64,000 nucleotides of DNA from Phycisphaerales bacterium (lineage in GTDB: Bacteria > Planctomycetota > Phycisphaerae > Phycisphaerales > SM1A02). The translations under genes were made by a program, and so were the position numbers. Shown piece by piece: positions 51,924 to 60,531 of the stretch. The stretch is taken from assembly GCA_009691805.1 (NCBI GenBank), contig SIAK01000005.1, positions 1 to 64,000 of the forward strand, written 5' to 3'. The notes beneath the pieces are model-generated. The model did no database searches, had not been told where the DNA came from, and worked only from the letters and a program-made list of their open reading frames with translations. Position 1 is the first letter of the stretch, and each line of letters begins with the position of its first letter.

Positions 51924-52628
51924 TTAGCGGCGACCGCGAGCACGTGCTCGTCCACCCGCTGCGCTCGAGGCGGTCTGATCTTCGGTGTGCTCGGTGAAGA
52001 GCCCCTTGAAGACCCAGACCTTCACACCGATCGCGCCATAGGTCGTATGGCTGACGGACAGTGCGAAGTCGACATTGGCTTGCAGTGTCGACAGTGGAAT
52101 CGAACCGAGGCGCGTATTGAGCGTGCGGCTCATTTCTGCACCACCGAGTCGACCCGAGAGAAGAATGCGAATGCCCTTCGCGCCGTTCTGCATCGCGACT
52201 TCAGCGCGCTGCTTGAGGACGCGGCGGAAGTTCGCGCGCTTCTTGAGCTGCTCAGCAATCACTTCACCGATGAGCTTCGCGTCCGCATCGGGATTCTTAA
52301 TCTCGATGATCTTGATCGCGACCTTACGGCCAGTGAGCACTTGCAAATCTTGCGTGAGCTTCTCAACTTCGCCACCCTTGACGCCAACAACTTGGCCAGG
52401 GCGCGCGGTCTTGAGGATCACGGTGAGTTCATCGCGCGTGCGCTCGATGAGGATGTCGGACACCGCAGCGTAGGGAGGCGTCTTGTTGAGACGCTTGTCC
52501 ACGTACTTGCGAAGCTTGTAGTCCTCGACAAGGAGCGAACCGAAGAGTGCCTTCGGGGCAAACCAGCGAGAGCGGTGAGCCTCAGTCACTCCGACGCGGA
52601 AACCGAATGGATGGACTTTTTGTCCCAT
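51924..52628 (-). CDS. rpsC: 30S ribosomal protein S3
   Basis: 234 residues. MGQKVHPFGFRVGVTEAHRS is the standard N-terminus. A KH domain (~40-110, with VVGVKGGEVEKLTQDLQVLT) and the C-terminal domain (GAKGIRILLSGRLGGAEMSR) follow, ending in YGAIGVKVWVFKG. S3 lines the mRNA entry channel and has helicase activity there. A short Ala/Arg-rich tail ends the protein. Confidence 0.97.
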   Translation of the reverse strand: MGQKVHPFGFRVGVTEAHRSRWFAPKALFGSLLVEDYKLRKYVDKRLNKTPPYAAVSDILIERTRDELTVILKTARPGQVVGVKGGEVEKLTQDLQVLTGRKVAIKIIEIKNPDADAKLIGEVIAEQLKKRANFRRVLKQRAEVAMQNGAKGIRILLSGRLGGAEMSRTLNTRLGSIPLSTLQANVDFALSVSHTTYGAIGVKVWVFKGLFTEHTEDQTASSAAGGRARARGRR

Positions 52629-52637
52629 AGTGTTAAC

Positions 52638-53018
52638 TCAGCGTTCGGCGACTGCGACGTGAATGTGGCACGTGCGCTTGAAGATGTTGAATGCTCGTCC
52701 ACGATCCTTCGGTTGGAACCGCTTTATCGTTGGACCCTCGTCGATACGCGACTCGCTCACAACGAGCTTGCTCGCGTTTGCGTTCTTTTCCTCAGCGTTG
52801 GCAATCGCGCTCTTGAGGACATAGATGATGAACGCTGCGCCGCGCTTCTTCTCAAACTCGAGCGCAGTGAGTGCTTCGTCGACTCGCATGCCGCGGATGA
52901 GGTCCGCAACGAGGCGGATCTTCCGAGGCGCGATGCGCGCGAAGCGGTGAGAGGCGATGAAGCCCTTCTCAACAGCTGGCTTACCAGCTGCAATGTTTTC
53001 TTGGGTCGTGCGTGCCAT
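52638..53018 (-). CDS. rplV: 50S ribosomal protein L22
   Basis: 126 residues. The core (SHRFARIAPRKIRLVADLIR to the tunnel-lining hairpin VSESRIDEGPTIKRFQPKDR and GRAFNIFKRTCHIHVAV) is standard. The N-terminal ~18 residues (ARTTQENIAAGKPAVEKGF) are an extension. The hairpin reaches into the peptide exit tunnel, where macrolide-resistance changes occur in other bacteria. Confidence 0.96.
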   Translation of the reverse strand: MARTTQENIAAGKPAVEKGFIASHRFARIAPRKIRLVADLIRGMRVDEALTALEFEKKRGAAFIIYVLKSAIANAEEKNANASKLVVSESRIDEGPTIKRFQPKDRGRAFNIFKRTCHIHVAVAER

Positions 53019-53042
53019 TGGGGGTTCGACGATTCCTAAAGA

Positions 53043-53321
53043 TTAGGAAGCGACGTCCTCCTTCTTATTGGTATGACCACGGAACGTGGTGGAGAACGAG
53101 AACTCTCCGAGCTTGTGGCCAACCATGTCTTCTGTGCAGAAGACATCGATGAAGGCCTTGCCGTTGTGGACTTGGAAAGTCAAACCAACGAACTCAGGAA
53201 CGATCGTGCAAGTGCGGGCGTATGTCTTAATAGGCACACGGCGCGGCATCGCGAGAACCTTCTCTGCCTTGCGGTAGAGCTTCTCGTCGACGTAGGGACC
53301 TTTTTTGGTGGAACGGCTCAT
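53043..53321 (-). CDS. rpsS: 30S ribosomal protein S19
   Basis: 92 residues. MSRSTKKGPYVDEKLYRKAE, then VPIKTYARTCTIVPEFVGLT, FQVHNGKAFIDVFCTEDMVG and HKLGEFSFSTTFRGH are diagnostic. S19 pairs with S13 in the 30S head. It lies between rplB and rplV. Confidence 0.97.
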   Translation of the reverse strand: MSRSTKKGPYVDEKLYRKAEKVLAMPRRVPIKTYARTCTIVPEFVGLTFQVHNGKAFIDVFCTEDMVGHKLGEFSFSTTFRGHTNKKEDVAS

Positions 53322-53345
53322 GTATGCGGCCTTTCTTCAGATCAA

Positions 53346-54200
53346 TCAGAGAACAAGTTGTCCGTAGCGAGTGCTTCGACGACGACGAATGATGCGCTCA
53401 TCACTCGACTTACCGTAGCGACGGGTACGTCCGCCCTTGGCCTGTGTACCAGAGGAGTTAGATGGTTCTTGGCCGCCCTTCGAGCGACCTTCACCACCAC
53501 CGTGGGGGTGTTGGTGGTGGCACATAGCAACGCCGCGTGTTGTTGGACGACGGCCGAGCCAACGATTGCGACCTGCTTTACCGAGCACGACCTTGCCGTG
53601 ATCAGCATTGCCGACTTCGCCGATCGTTGCGCGGCAGTCCATCGACACCTGGCGAATTTCACCCGATGGAAGCACGATGGTTGCCCAACGACCTTCCTTA
53701 TTGGTGAGACGCGCCGACATGCCTGCGGAGCGGCAAAGACGTCCGCCAGCCTTCGGTTCCATCTCCACGTTGTGCACGGAGAGACCGGTTGGAATGTGGC
53801 GGATCGGCATGCAGTTGCCAACCTTGGGTTCCACTGGATTCGCCGAGCTCTCGACGATCGTGCCCGCAACAATGCCCTTTGGGGCAATGATGTAGCGGAC
53901 TTCGCCATCGGTGTACTTGACGAGTGCAATGTGCGAGCTGCGATTGGGGTCGTACTCGATCGAGACGACAGTTGCTGTCATCCCGTCCTTGTTACGACGG
54001 AAATCGATCTTGCGGTATCGGCGCTTGTGACCACCGCCACGGCCAAGAATGGTGATCTTGCCTTGGACGTTGCGGCCACCGTGCTTGGGCAACGCGACGA
54101 GAAGCGACTTCTCGGGCTTCGCGCCAGTTGTCTCAGAGTGAAGATTCACCGACGCGTTGCGGCGTCCTGCGGTGACCTTCTTGTAAATGCGAATTGCCAT
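53346..54200 (-). CDS. rplB: 50S ribosomal protein L2
   Basis: 284 residues. It has the SH3/OB body and the peptidyl-transferase-proximal C-terminal loop. HIPTGLSVHNVEMEPKAGGR, GEVGNADHGKVVLGKAGRNR and RGVAMCHHQHPHGGGEGRSK are recognisable. In the last, the conserved catalytic-region sequence is normally VAMNPVDHPHGGGEGR; here the segment between VAM and HPHGGGEGR is CHHQ, shorter and replaced. The conserved His before PHGGGEGR is kept. Confidence 0.96.
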   Translation of the reverse strand: MAIRIYKKVTAGRRNASVNLHSETTGAKPEKSLLVALPKHGGRNVQGKITILGRGGGHKRRYRKIDFRRNKDGMTATVVSIEYDPNRSSHIALVKYTDGEVRYIIAPKGIVAGTIVESSANPVEPKVGNCMPIRHIPTGLSVHNVEMEPKAGGRLCRSAGMSARLTNKEGRWATIVLPSGEIRQVSMDCRATIGEVGNADHGKVVLGKAGRNRWLGRRPTTRGVAMCHHQHPHGGGEGRSKGGQEPSNSSGTQAKGGRTRRYGKSSDERIIRRRRSTRYGQLVL

Positions 54201-54225
54201 GGTGTGTACTCCGTTTCTCGAGGGC

Positions 54226-54507
54226 TCAGAAGAGCTCGAGCTTGTCCTCGGGATGGATTTTCACGAGAGCACGCTTCCACGTTTTGCCCTCGACTTTGCC
54301 GTATGCGTAGGCGCGAGTGCGAAGACGGCGCGTTTGCGTCGCAACGCCGAGCACGCGAACCTTGAAGAGTGTTTCGACTGCGAAACGGATGTCCGTCTTG
54401 CTCGCAATCTTGCTCACTTCAAATGCGATGCGATTGCCATGAGCAGCTGCCCACGTCGCCTTTTCCGTCACGATAGGACGAATGAGTGTGTAGGTTGGAT
54501 CGTGCAT
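54226..54507 (-). CDS. rplW: 50S ribosomal protein L23
   Basis: 93 residues. PTYTLIRPIVTEKATWAAAH, RIAFEVSKIASKTDIRFAVE and TLFKVRVLGVATQTRRLRTR give the L23 fold. The C-terminal KTWKRALVKIHPEDKLELF is typical. L23 forms the docking site for trigger factor and SRP at the tunnel exit. Its first base overlaps the last base of rplD. Confidence 0.96.
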   Translation of the reverse strand: MHDPTYTLIRPIVTEKATWAAAHGNRIAFEVSKIASKTDIRFAVETLFKVRVLGVATQTRRLRTRAYAYGKVEGKTWKRALVKIHPEDKLELF

Positions 54508-55181
54508 TAGGCAGTCTCCTTCGCGTCGGCGCGACCACTACTAGAGTGTTCGAAGCACGACTCATCAAGGAACGAAAGCAACGCAGCCTTATCAAGGATG
54601 AGGTAGCGATGGTTCAACAGTTCGAACACGTTCATCTGGTCGACGCGGCAGGTGTCCACGCCTTCGATGTTGCGCGCGGAAAGTTGTGCATTGCGGTTCG
54701 CGCGATCAAGCGCGATCAGCGTCGTGCGGTTCACACCGACCGTCGCGAGCATGGTCACAAACTCCGCAGTCCGTGGTGCCGCAAAGTTGAGATCAACGAA
54801 GCACTTCACTTCGTTGTCGACAAGCTTCGCAAGCAGCGCGTTCCGATTCGCGAGGCGACGCATCTTCTTCGGAAGTTCCGAGCGGAACGCTTCGCGCGTG
54901 CGATCCTTCTTGAAGCAAACACCACCACCCTTGCGGGTAGGCGTGCGAGAAGCACCAGCGCGTGCGTTGCCGGTGCCCTTTTGCTTGTAGATCTTGCGGG
55001 TTGAACCCACGATGTCGCCACGCGACTTCGTTCGGGCGCTTCCCTGACGCTGGTTGGTGTGCGTCGTGACGTATGCCTGCTTGAGCAGAGCGAACTTCAC
55101 CTCGCCGCCGAGCGTTTGCTCGTCGATCGAGAGAGTCTCTACTTGCTTGCCGGCTTTGTCGTATATCGGCAGTTGAATCAT
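54507..55181 (-). CDS. rplD: 50S ribosomal protein L4
   Basis: 224 residues. The tunnel-lining loop (QGSARTKSRGDIVGSTRKIY, then KQKGTGNARAGASRTPTRKG) is intact, followed by KKMRRLANRNALLAKLVDNE and VDQMNVFELLNHRYLILDKA at the C-terminus. In E. coli L4 represses the S10 operon via its leader RNA. Here a structured 299-base spacer precedes the gene. Confidence 0.96.
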   Translation of the reverse strand: MIQLPIYDKAGKQVETLSIDEQTLGGEVKFALLKQAYVTTHTNQRQGSARTKSRGDIVGSTRKIYKQKGTGNARAGASRTPTRKGGGVCFKKDRTREAFRSELPKKMRRLANRNALLAKLVDNEVKCFVDLNFAAPRTAEFVTMLATVGVNRTTLIALDRANRNAQLSARNIEGVDTCRVDQMNVFELLNHRYLILDKAALLSFLDESCFEHSSSGRADAKETA

Positions 55182-55480
55182 TGCTTCGCCTTCCGCGGCT
55201 TTCGCCGCTTCCGCCTCCTCCTCCCCGCGCCTGTTACTAGTGGCGTGGGGCAGGATTTGACTCGGTGAGTCCGGAACTTCCAGACTTGGTTCGCACCGGA
55301 TGTCTGTTCCGATCGGTTCCGTAGTGCAGGTCTTTGGTACTGAAGCGTTTGAAGCGTGCTTCAGGACTTCTGACTTGCGTTCCGGCCTCTTCGGGTCCTC
55401 AGGTGAACTTTGTTCGCCTGAGGATGTTTCTTGCAGATACTCAAGAAGCGCAGCACTCGCTGCGCTTCAGAATCTTGAGC
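55182..55480 (-). promoter_or_regulatory. Structured 299-base rplC-rplD spacer
   Basis: No gene on either strand. On the transcript three stem-loops follow in order after the rplC stop: 55468-55460 with 55453-55445 (9 bp), 55423-55417 with 55403-55397 extended by four more pairs (12 positions including a wobble, loop of three), and 55364-55358 with 55346-55340 (7 bp). None has a T-run. In most bacteria rplC and rplD are a few bases apart, so this looks like an intra-operon regulatory leader or RNA-processing site. Confidence 0.6.
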
Positions 55481-56173
55481 TTAGGACAGTTTCTTTGCTT
55501 TGCGCTTGTAAAGACGGGTTGCTGCGCGGATGACGATGACGCCATTGTTCGCGCCAGGAATCGCACCCTTCACAAGCAGAATATTGTTGACGGCATCAAT
55601 CTTCACGACATCAAGGCTGCGCACGGTGACTTGATCGTCACCCATCTGACCAGCCATGCGCTTGCCCTTCTTGATCTTCGCACCGTGACCGCGATCGGTA
55701 CCGTGCGAACCAATCGAACCTGGCGAACGGTGCTTGCGCTCCGTACCGTGCGTCGCAGTAAGGCCCTTAAAGCCGAACTTCTTCATAACGCCTTGGAAGC
55801 CCTTACCCTTGCTGATTCCGGTGACGTCGACGTAGCCGACACCCTCGAAAATCGAAGCATCAACCGTCGCGCCAACCGTGAACGTGCTTGCTGCAGCGTC
55901 ATCCGCGCAACGAAGTTCTTTGTGAATGCGCTTTGGCGCAGTGCCCGCTTTGACGTCGTGACCGATGACGGCCATGGTCGAGTTGCGAGGCTTGATGTCC
56001 TCAAAGCCCAACTGCACTGCTGCGTAACCATCGATAGCGATCGTCTTGATCTGCGTCACAACGCAAGGACCAGCTTCGATCACTGTCACGGGAATGTTCT
56101 TGCCATTCTCGAGGAAGAAGCGAGTCATTCCGATTTTGCGTCCGATGATTGATTTAGGCGAGGTCGTGGTCAT
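55481..56173 (-). CDS. rplC: 50S ribosomal protein L3
   Basis: 230 residues from ATG 56173 (MTTTSPKSIIGRKIGMTRFF); GTG 56191 and ATG 56182 are possible, adding 6 or 3 residues. FQGVMKKFGFKGLTATHGTE, RKHRSPGSIGSHGTDRGHGA and KIKKGKRMAGQMGDDQVTVR are conserved L3 sequence, including the loop near the peptidyl-transferase centre. L3 starts assembly at the 3' end of 23S rRNA. Confidence 0.95.
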   Translation of the reverse strand: MTTTSPKSIIGRKIGMTRFFLENGKNIPVTVIEAGPCVVTQIKTIAIDGYAAVQLGFEDIKPRNSTMAVIGHDVKAGTAPKRIHKELRCADDAAASTFTVGATVDASIFEGVGYVDVTGISKGKGFQGVMKKFGFKGLTATHGTERKHRSPGSIGSHGTDRGHGAKIKKGKRMAGQMGDDQVTVRSLDVVKIDAVNNILLVKGAIPGANNGVIVIRAATRLYKRKAKKLS

Positions 56174-56352
56174 GGCGGTCATCTTGCTCACGCAGTGGTC
56201 GTGCTGACTACTGCTTCGAATTGTCAGACTGCGAATCTCGCAGTTTCAACAACTCACTCGGACGGTTTCAGACAGGGGTCTTGAGGCTTGCGCCTTGACA
56301 TGTCTCGGAATAGTGCCGTGGCTCCAAATTGCCACGGCGTGCAGACTCAAAC

Positions 56353-56661
56353 TCAAGCCTTGATGCGGAGGAACACGCCCGCTGGCACCACGAGGCGCTG
56401 AAGCGCATCGGTCGTGCGGTGGTTCCACTCAGTAATGTCAATGATGCGCTTGTGCGTTCGGATTTCGAACTGCTCGCGCGACTTCTTATCGATGAACGGG
56501 CTTCGGTTCACAGTGTAAATCTCGCGGCGGGTGGGCAGAGGAATCGGACCTGCAACACGAGCGCCCGTGCGCTTTGCATGGTCAACGATCTCACGTGCAG
56601 CCACGTCGAGCGCTTGATGGTCGTAGGCTTCCATTCGGATTCGAAACTTGCCGCCTGTCAT
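56353..56661 (-). CDS. rpsJ: 30S ribosomal protein S10
   Basis: 102 residues. [40 protein letters not shown] and [40 protein letters not shown] match S10 over its full length. It is the first gene of the operon, ~180 bases after the likely promoter, and is followed by a 179-base gap before rplC. Confidence 0.97.
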   Translation of the reverse strand: MTGGKFRIRMEAYDHQALDVAAREIVDHAKRTGARVAGPIPLPTRREIYTVNRSPFIDKKSREQFEIRTHKRIIDITEWNHRTTDALQRLVVPAGVFLRIKA

Positions 56662-57051
56662 CGTCGTGCTCCGTTCGAATCAGTTCGAACTGCTGAGAAA
56701 CCTTCAACGTATCAAGATCGTGATTTGCACGAACACCGTGCAAAACACCCTACAAAACAAGCTGTTTGCTGCACATCGACGCGTATGTCGCTCTGCATCA
56801 CACAGCCCCCTCGGCACGCGTGAGCGGGTCGGGGGGAATCGACAAGGATAGTGAATCTGCCGTTCATGTCAAGCCGACTCGTTCATAGATTGTGGTTTCA
56901 GCGATACTTCGGCAATTCTTTGTGGACATCCACCCAGCGAACAGCGATCGCGGGGGCGGGGATCATCCGTTTCGGGACCGAGAACCATTCGTTATTCGCC
57001 ATCTCGCGTAGTTATCCAACTTGAATCCGCCTGATCTACCATCGTCGCTCT
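56662..57051. other. 390-base divergent intergenic region, rpsJ and exported protein
   Basis: No gene is seen. The rpsJ side contains the operon promoter and a ~180-base leader with C-rich and G-rich tracts (GGGGGG at 56831-56836) that could fold. On the other side, TACCAT (57037-57042) lies 9 bases before the GTG start at 57052. Confidence 0.5.
56845..56872 (-). promoter_or_regulatory. rpsJp: Promoter of the rpsJ (S10-spc-alpha) operon
   Basis: On the minus strand TTGACA (56872-56867) and TATCCT (56850-56845) are separated by 16 bases. Transcription would start near 56838, leaving a leader of about 177 bases before rpsJ. It is the best promoter match upstream of the operon. Confidence 0.72.
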
Positions 57052-58491
57052 GTGAAACTCCCACCGCTCCCACTCTCCCGCGTCTCGCTTGTGATTTCTG
57101 TGCTGTGCGCCGCGACGGTTCTTCCGACCGCTTCCGTTACAGCGCAAGCGACTCCACCCATCGCAACGGGCACACAAGATGCAGCCGTGTTCTCTGCGCC
57201 GGAGTTGGGTCTGCGCTTCACGCCACCTGTTGGTTCGGTGATGCGAGCGGAGGCGCTCGCCAACGGAATGAGCTATTCCCTCGCGGATTCAAGCACAAAT
57301 CCATCGTGGCGCATGCGTGTTGCAACGATTGAAGCCTCGCGAGAAGGCACGACTCCTGCGACACAAATCGCGGATTACCTCGCGCTCGCGAAGCAGTCGA
57401 CGCCGACGCTCACCGTACTCCGTGAAGAAACGCTCGCGCTCGCTGGATTTGAACAAGGCGCGTCACCTGACAATCGGTTGCTCCTCGTCTCCGTACCGCT
57501 TGAAGGCGGAGGTCACGGCATCGCTGGACAATTCGTGATCGCGCGTGGTGAAGAGCAGTTTCTCGTCTTCTCGCTGCTTGCCGATGGCCCGTCCTTCGTC
57601 AAGACCGAGCCGCAATTGCTCGCGTGTTTCAAGACGACCGTCGTGCGTCCACTCAGCGACGTTGCCTTTGAGAAGCTCGAACTGCTCGCGCGCGGCGCTC
57701 GATTGATTGCACGGATGGATGCGGCGGCGTTGCGCGCGTTGACGAGCGATGAGACGCGTTTTTACCGAGTTTTTAAGCCTGTTCCGAACGCGGACGATCG
57801 TGAGATTGGATACCTGAGCGTGCGTGTCCAAGAAGGTGCGCGAGGCGCGATTGACCCCACGCGCGACACTGCGAAGTTTGAAGGCGACGACATTGAATTG
57901 GGCTTGCTCGTGACGGTCGATGCGCGCGCGATCGTCGAAGGCAACGCGAAACACACGGTCGATGTGCAGAGCCGCTACTGGCTCGCTTGGGATTCTTCGA
58001 GTGAAACATGGAGCGTGCGTTCGACGGAACGACAAGGTGCCGCCCATCGATCGAAGGCGCAGACGGGCATTCGCAGCGCGAAAAGCACCGGAAATCCAGC
58101 ACCTGAACTGCATGTCATCAACTCGAGTTCGCAAGGTATGACGCGCGAACCGAGTATCTGGCCTGTTCCACCAACGTATCTCTCGCAAGCACAGACGCTG
58201 CTCATTGGACGATTGCTTCCACGCGATGGAAGTTTCGAGGGCGAGTTCGCTGAATACGTGTACGACGCGCGCGAGTCTCGCATCCCGCAGCGCAAGGAGA
58301 CCTGGAAACGCAGCGCGCAAGGCTGGACGCTGGAGTCGCGCGTGGCGGGCAACAACGGCGTGATGACGCAAGAGTTTGACGCGCAGGGCAACCGCCTTAA
58401 GCGTGTGGACATTGATGGGACGATCACCGTCGCCATCACGCCCGAAGCATTGAAATCACTCTGGAAGTCGAAGGGGCTTCCAGTCAAGTGA
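57052..58491 (+). CDS. Exported protein of unknown function
   Basis: 479 residues from GTG 57052 with a signal peptide (SRVSLVISVLCAATVLPTAS ending VTAQA). The mature part starts with a domain resembling a general periplasmic beta-rich fold (FSAPELGLRFTPPVGSVMRA), followed by WRMRVATIEASREGTTPATQ. The second half includes YWLAWDSSSETWSVRSTERQ and a series of WSV/YVYDARESRI-type strands, ending MTQEFDAQGNRLKRVDIDGT. No family is recognised. The stop overlaps the glycosyltransferase start by 4 bases (GTGA), so it is the first gene of a three-gene operon. Confidence 0.66.
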   Translation: MKLPPLPLSRVSLVISVLCAATVLPTASVTAQATPPIATGTQDAAVFSAPELGLRFTPPVGSVMRAEALANGMSYSLADSSTNPSWRMRVATIEASREGTTPATQIADYLALAKQSTPTLTVLREETLALAGFEQGASPDNRLLLVSVPLEGGGHGIAGQFVIARGEEQFLVFSLLADGPSFVKTEPQLLACFKTTVVRPLSDVAFEKLELLARGARLIARMDAAALRALTSDETRFYRVFKPVPNADDREIGYLSVRVQEGARGAIDPTRDTAKFEGDDIELGLLVTVDARAIVEGNAKHTVDVQSRYWLAWDSSSETWSVRSTERQGAAHRSKAQTGIRSAKSTGNPAPELHVINSSSQGMTREPSIWPVPPTYLSQAQTLLIGRLLPRDGSFEGEFAEYVYDARESRIPQRKETWKRSAQGWTLESRVAGNNGVMTQEFDAQGNRLKRVDIDGTITVAITPEALKSLWKSKGLPVK

Positions 58492-59246
58492 TACGGATCT
58501 TGATCGCCGTCCCGATCTTCAATGAAGCGCGCACGGTTGCTCCGGTGTTGCGCGACATCCTCGCAAAAACAGCAGCAATTCCAGCGCAATTGCAGCGAGG
58601 CGACCTCGAGTTTGTCGTGCTCGCGCTCGATGACCATTCGACCGATGCGACGAACCAGCTGCTCGCCACACTCGGCGTGGAGACCCTTCGACAACCTCGC
58701 AATCGCGGCTACGGATTCGCGATGCAAGAAACTTTTCGCGAAGCGATCGCGCGCAGTGTCGATTGGTGCATCTCGATCGATTGCGACGAACAACACGAAC
58801 CGGCGCGGCTCGTCGACTTCGTGCGCGCCGCACTCGCCGACAACGCAGATGTGATCAGCGGAACGCGTTACGGCGGCGAACCGTTCGCACACGATGACGC
58901 GCCCGCGGATCGACGCGCGATCAACGCAACGCTCACGGGAGAACTCAACGCCGCGCTCGGCTTGCATCTCACGGATGCGTTCTGCGGATTCAAGGCGTAT
59001 CGCACGAGCGCTGTTGCGAAACTCACACTCGACGCGGATGGTTACGAGTTCCCTATGCAATTCTGGGTGGCTGCTGTTGCGCAGCAACTGCGCATCGAAG
59101 AGCTCTCGATGCGTCGCATTTACATCGATGAAACAAGGCGTTTTGGCGGAGGACTCGACGACAGCGGCGTCCGCCTTGCGCACTATCGCAGCACGATGCA
59201 GCGCGCGATTGCACACTTGCTTCCCCGGGCTGCAACGCCGCGATGA
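58488..59246 (+). CDS. Family 2 glycosyltransferase
   Basis: 252 residues from GTG 58488. The GT-A fold is clear: MIRILIAVPIFNEARTVAPV at the N-terminus, VVLALDDHSTDATNQL, NRGYGFAMQETFREAIARS, and the metal-binding ISIDCDEQHEP in place of the usual DxD/DADLQ. FCGFKAYRTSAVAKL is typical of the DPM1/GT2 group that transfers sugars to polyprenyl phosphate or glycans. No C-terminal transmembrane segment is present, so it acts at the cytosolic face. It overlaps both neighbours by 4 bases. The acceptor is unknown. Confidence 0.85.
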   Translation: MIRILIAVPIFNEARTVAPVLRDILAKTAAIPAQLQRGDLEFVVLALDDHSTDATNQLLATLGVETLRQPRNRGYGFAMQETFREAIARSVDWCISIDCDEQHEPARLVDFVRAALADNADVISGTRYGGEPFAHDDAPADRRAINATLTGELNAALGLHLTDAFCGFKAYRTSAVAKLTLDADGYEFPMQFWVAAVAQQLRIEELSMRRIYIDETRRFGGGLDDSGVRLAHYRSTMQRAIAHLLPRAATPR

Positions 59247-60523
59247 GGAGCCTCACGCACATTCCCGACGCGGCCTCCGCTGCACGACTCGCAGCGCAAT
59301 CGTTTGCGCGAGTTCCATGGAGCGCGCCCTTGTTCGGCGAGGATCTCGCGCATTGGCGGCAAGATTCTCGCGCGAGTCTTGGGCTTCCGCTTGACGTACC
59401 AATCATCGTCACAGGTCATCAGGCGGGCATCTGGCACGCGGGCATCGCGGAGAAGTTTGCGTTCGGGAGCTCCATCGCGCGCGCACTCGGAGGAGTGCTC
59501 GTGCACATTGTGATCGATCACGACACGAACGATGCGTCCGAGGTGGCGTTTCCCGCGGCAATCCACGGAAAACTCGTGCGCTTGCATCTCGAACGATCAC
59601 CTCGCGAACGTGGCGTGAATGCATTGCGGAGTTGCGTGCGCGTGCGGCGACCTGAGGCGTTGGTTGAAGAAAAGGCGCGTGTGCTGCCACGTGTTGATGC
59701 CGCTCTGACCGCCATCGAACACGCCATCACGCAACACGCGACACAACCAAATCTCGCCTTGCAAATGGCGCACGCAGCCAATGCACTGCTGCCGACGAGC
59801 GATGCGCCGTCCTTCACGATTGCCGCAACGGACATTGCGCGGCTGCCCTTCGCGAAAGCGATGCGCGCGCACTTCGATGTACGCGCGCGTGATTGCTACA
59901 ACTTCGCGCTTGGCTCCGAGCGCGTGCGTCGGCTGCATACTGGCGAACTCCCCTTCTGGCGCCTCCTCCCAGAAACACGCGGTCGCGTGCAACTCAGCAC
60001 GAATGACGACGACACCCTCGCCGCACCCCGCGCGCTGACACTGACCGCCCTCGTGCGCCTTGCCATCGGCGATCTCTTCGTCCACGGCACAGGTGGCGCC
60101 GACTACGAACGCGCGACGGACCGCTGGCTTGACGCGTGGCTCGGAGTTGAGACTACGCGCGCCCCCATTGCAGTCGCGACCGCGACCCGATTCGTGCAAG
60201 GACTCGACGCGAATCTAGAACCACTCGATCCGCGTGCGACGCTCGAAAATCTGCGCCGACTTGATGCTGATCCCTTTATGGGCGCATCGCTCTCCAGCGA
60301 AAAACGCGCGATGCTCGAGAAGATCGCATCCCTTCCGCGCGAAGAAAAAACAGCTCGATTTGAAGCGTTTTCACGCATGCAGGAATCGATTCGCGTACGA
60401 CGCGAGGTCGTCCGAGCAGAACGCGACGCACTTGAATCAGCACTCTTGCGCGGGCAAGACGCAACGCGACTGCACGCGCTCGCGTTCGATCGCACGTGGC
60501 CCTTTCCGTTGACGCACACGTAA
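59243..60523 (+). CDS. BshC-like protein (putative thiol-ligase fold)
   Basis: 426 residues, probably cytosolic. Two features recall BshC, the enzyme that adds cysteine to GlcN-malate in bacillithiol synthesis: IIVTGHQAGIWHAGIAEKFA (compare TGQQ..GP..YK) and, ~25 residues later, HIVIDHDTNDASEVAF (compare EDHDF/DHD). The later stretch DLFVHGTGGADYERATD resembles the BshC YGPGE region. The similarity is motif-level only, and a C-terminal coiled coil (EAFSRMQESIRVRREVVRAE) fits too. The gene overlaps a glycosyltransferase gene, which is interesting because bacillithiol synthesis also starts with a glycosyltransferase (BshA), although this GT2 is of another family. Confidence in the fold is moderate, in the reaction low. 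Confidence 0.5.
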   Translation: MRSLTHIPDAASAARLAAQSFARVPWSAPLFGEDLAHWRQDSRASLGLPLDVPIIVTGHQAGIWHAGIAEKFAFGSSIARALGGVLVHIVIDHDTNDASEVAFPAAIHGKLVRLHLERSPRERGVNALRSCVRVRRPEALVEEKARVLPRVDAALTAIEHAITQHATQPNLALQMAHAANALLPTSDAPSFTIAATDIARLPFAKAMRAHFDVRARDCYNFALGSERVRRLHTGELPFWRLLPETRGRVQLSTNDDDTLAAPRALTLTALVRLAIGDLFVHGTGGADYERATDRWLDAWLGVETTRAPIAVATATRFVQGLDANLEPLDPRATLENLRRLDADPFMGASLSSEKRAMLEKIASLPREEKTARFEAFSRMQESIRVRREVVRAERDALESALLRGQDATRLHALAFDRTWPFPLTHT

Positions 60524-60531
60524 AGCTAGGT

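Noticed and set aside
53073-54365. Plus-strand open frame (430 codons) opposite rpsS, rplB and rplW
   Set aside because: Covers three certain ribosomal genes and their spacers on the other strand; no start signal and no domain.
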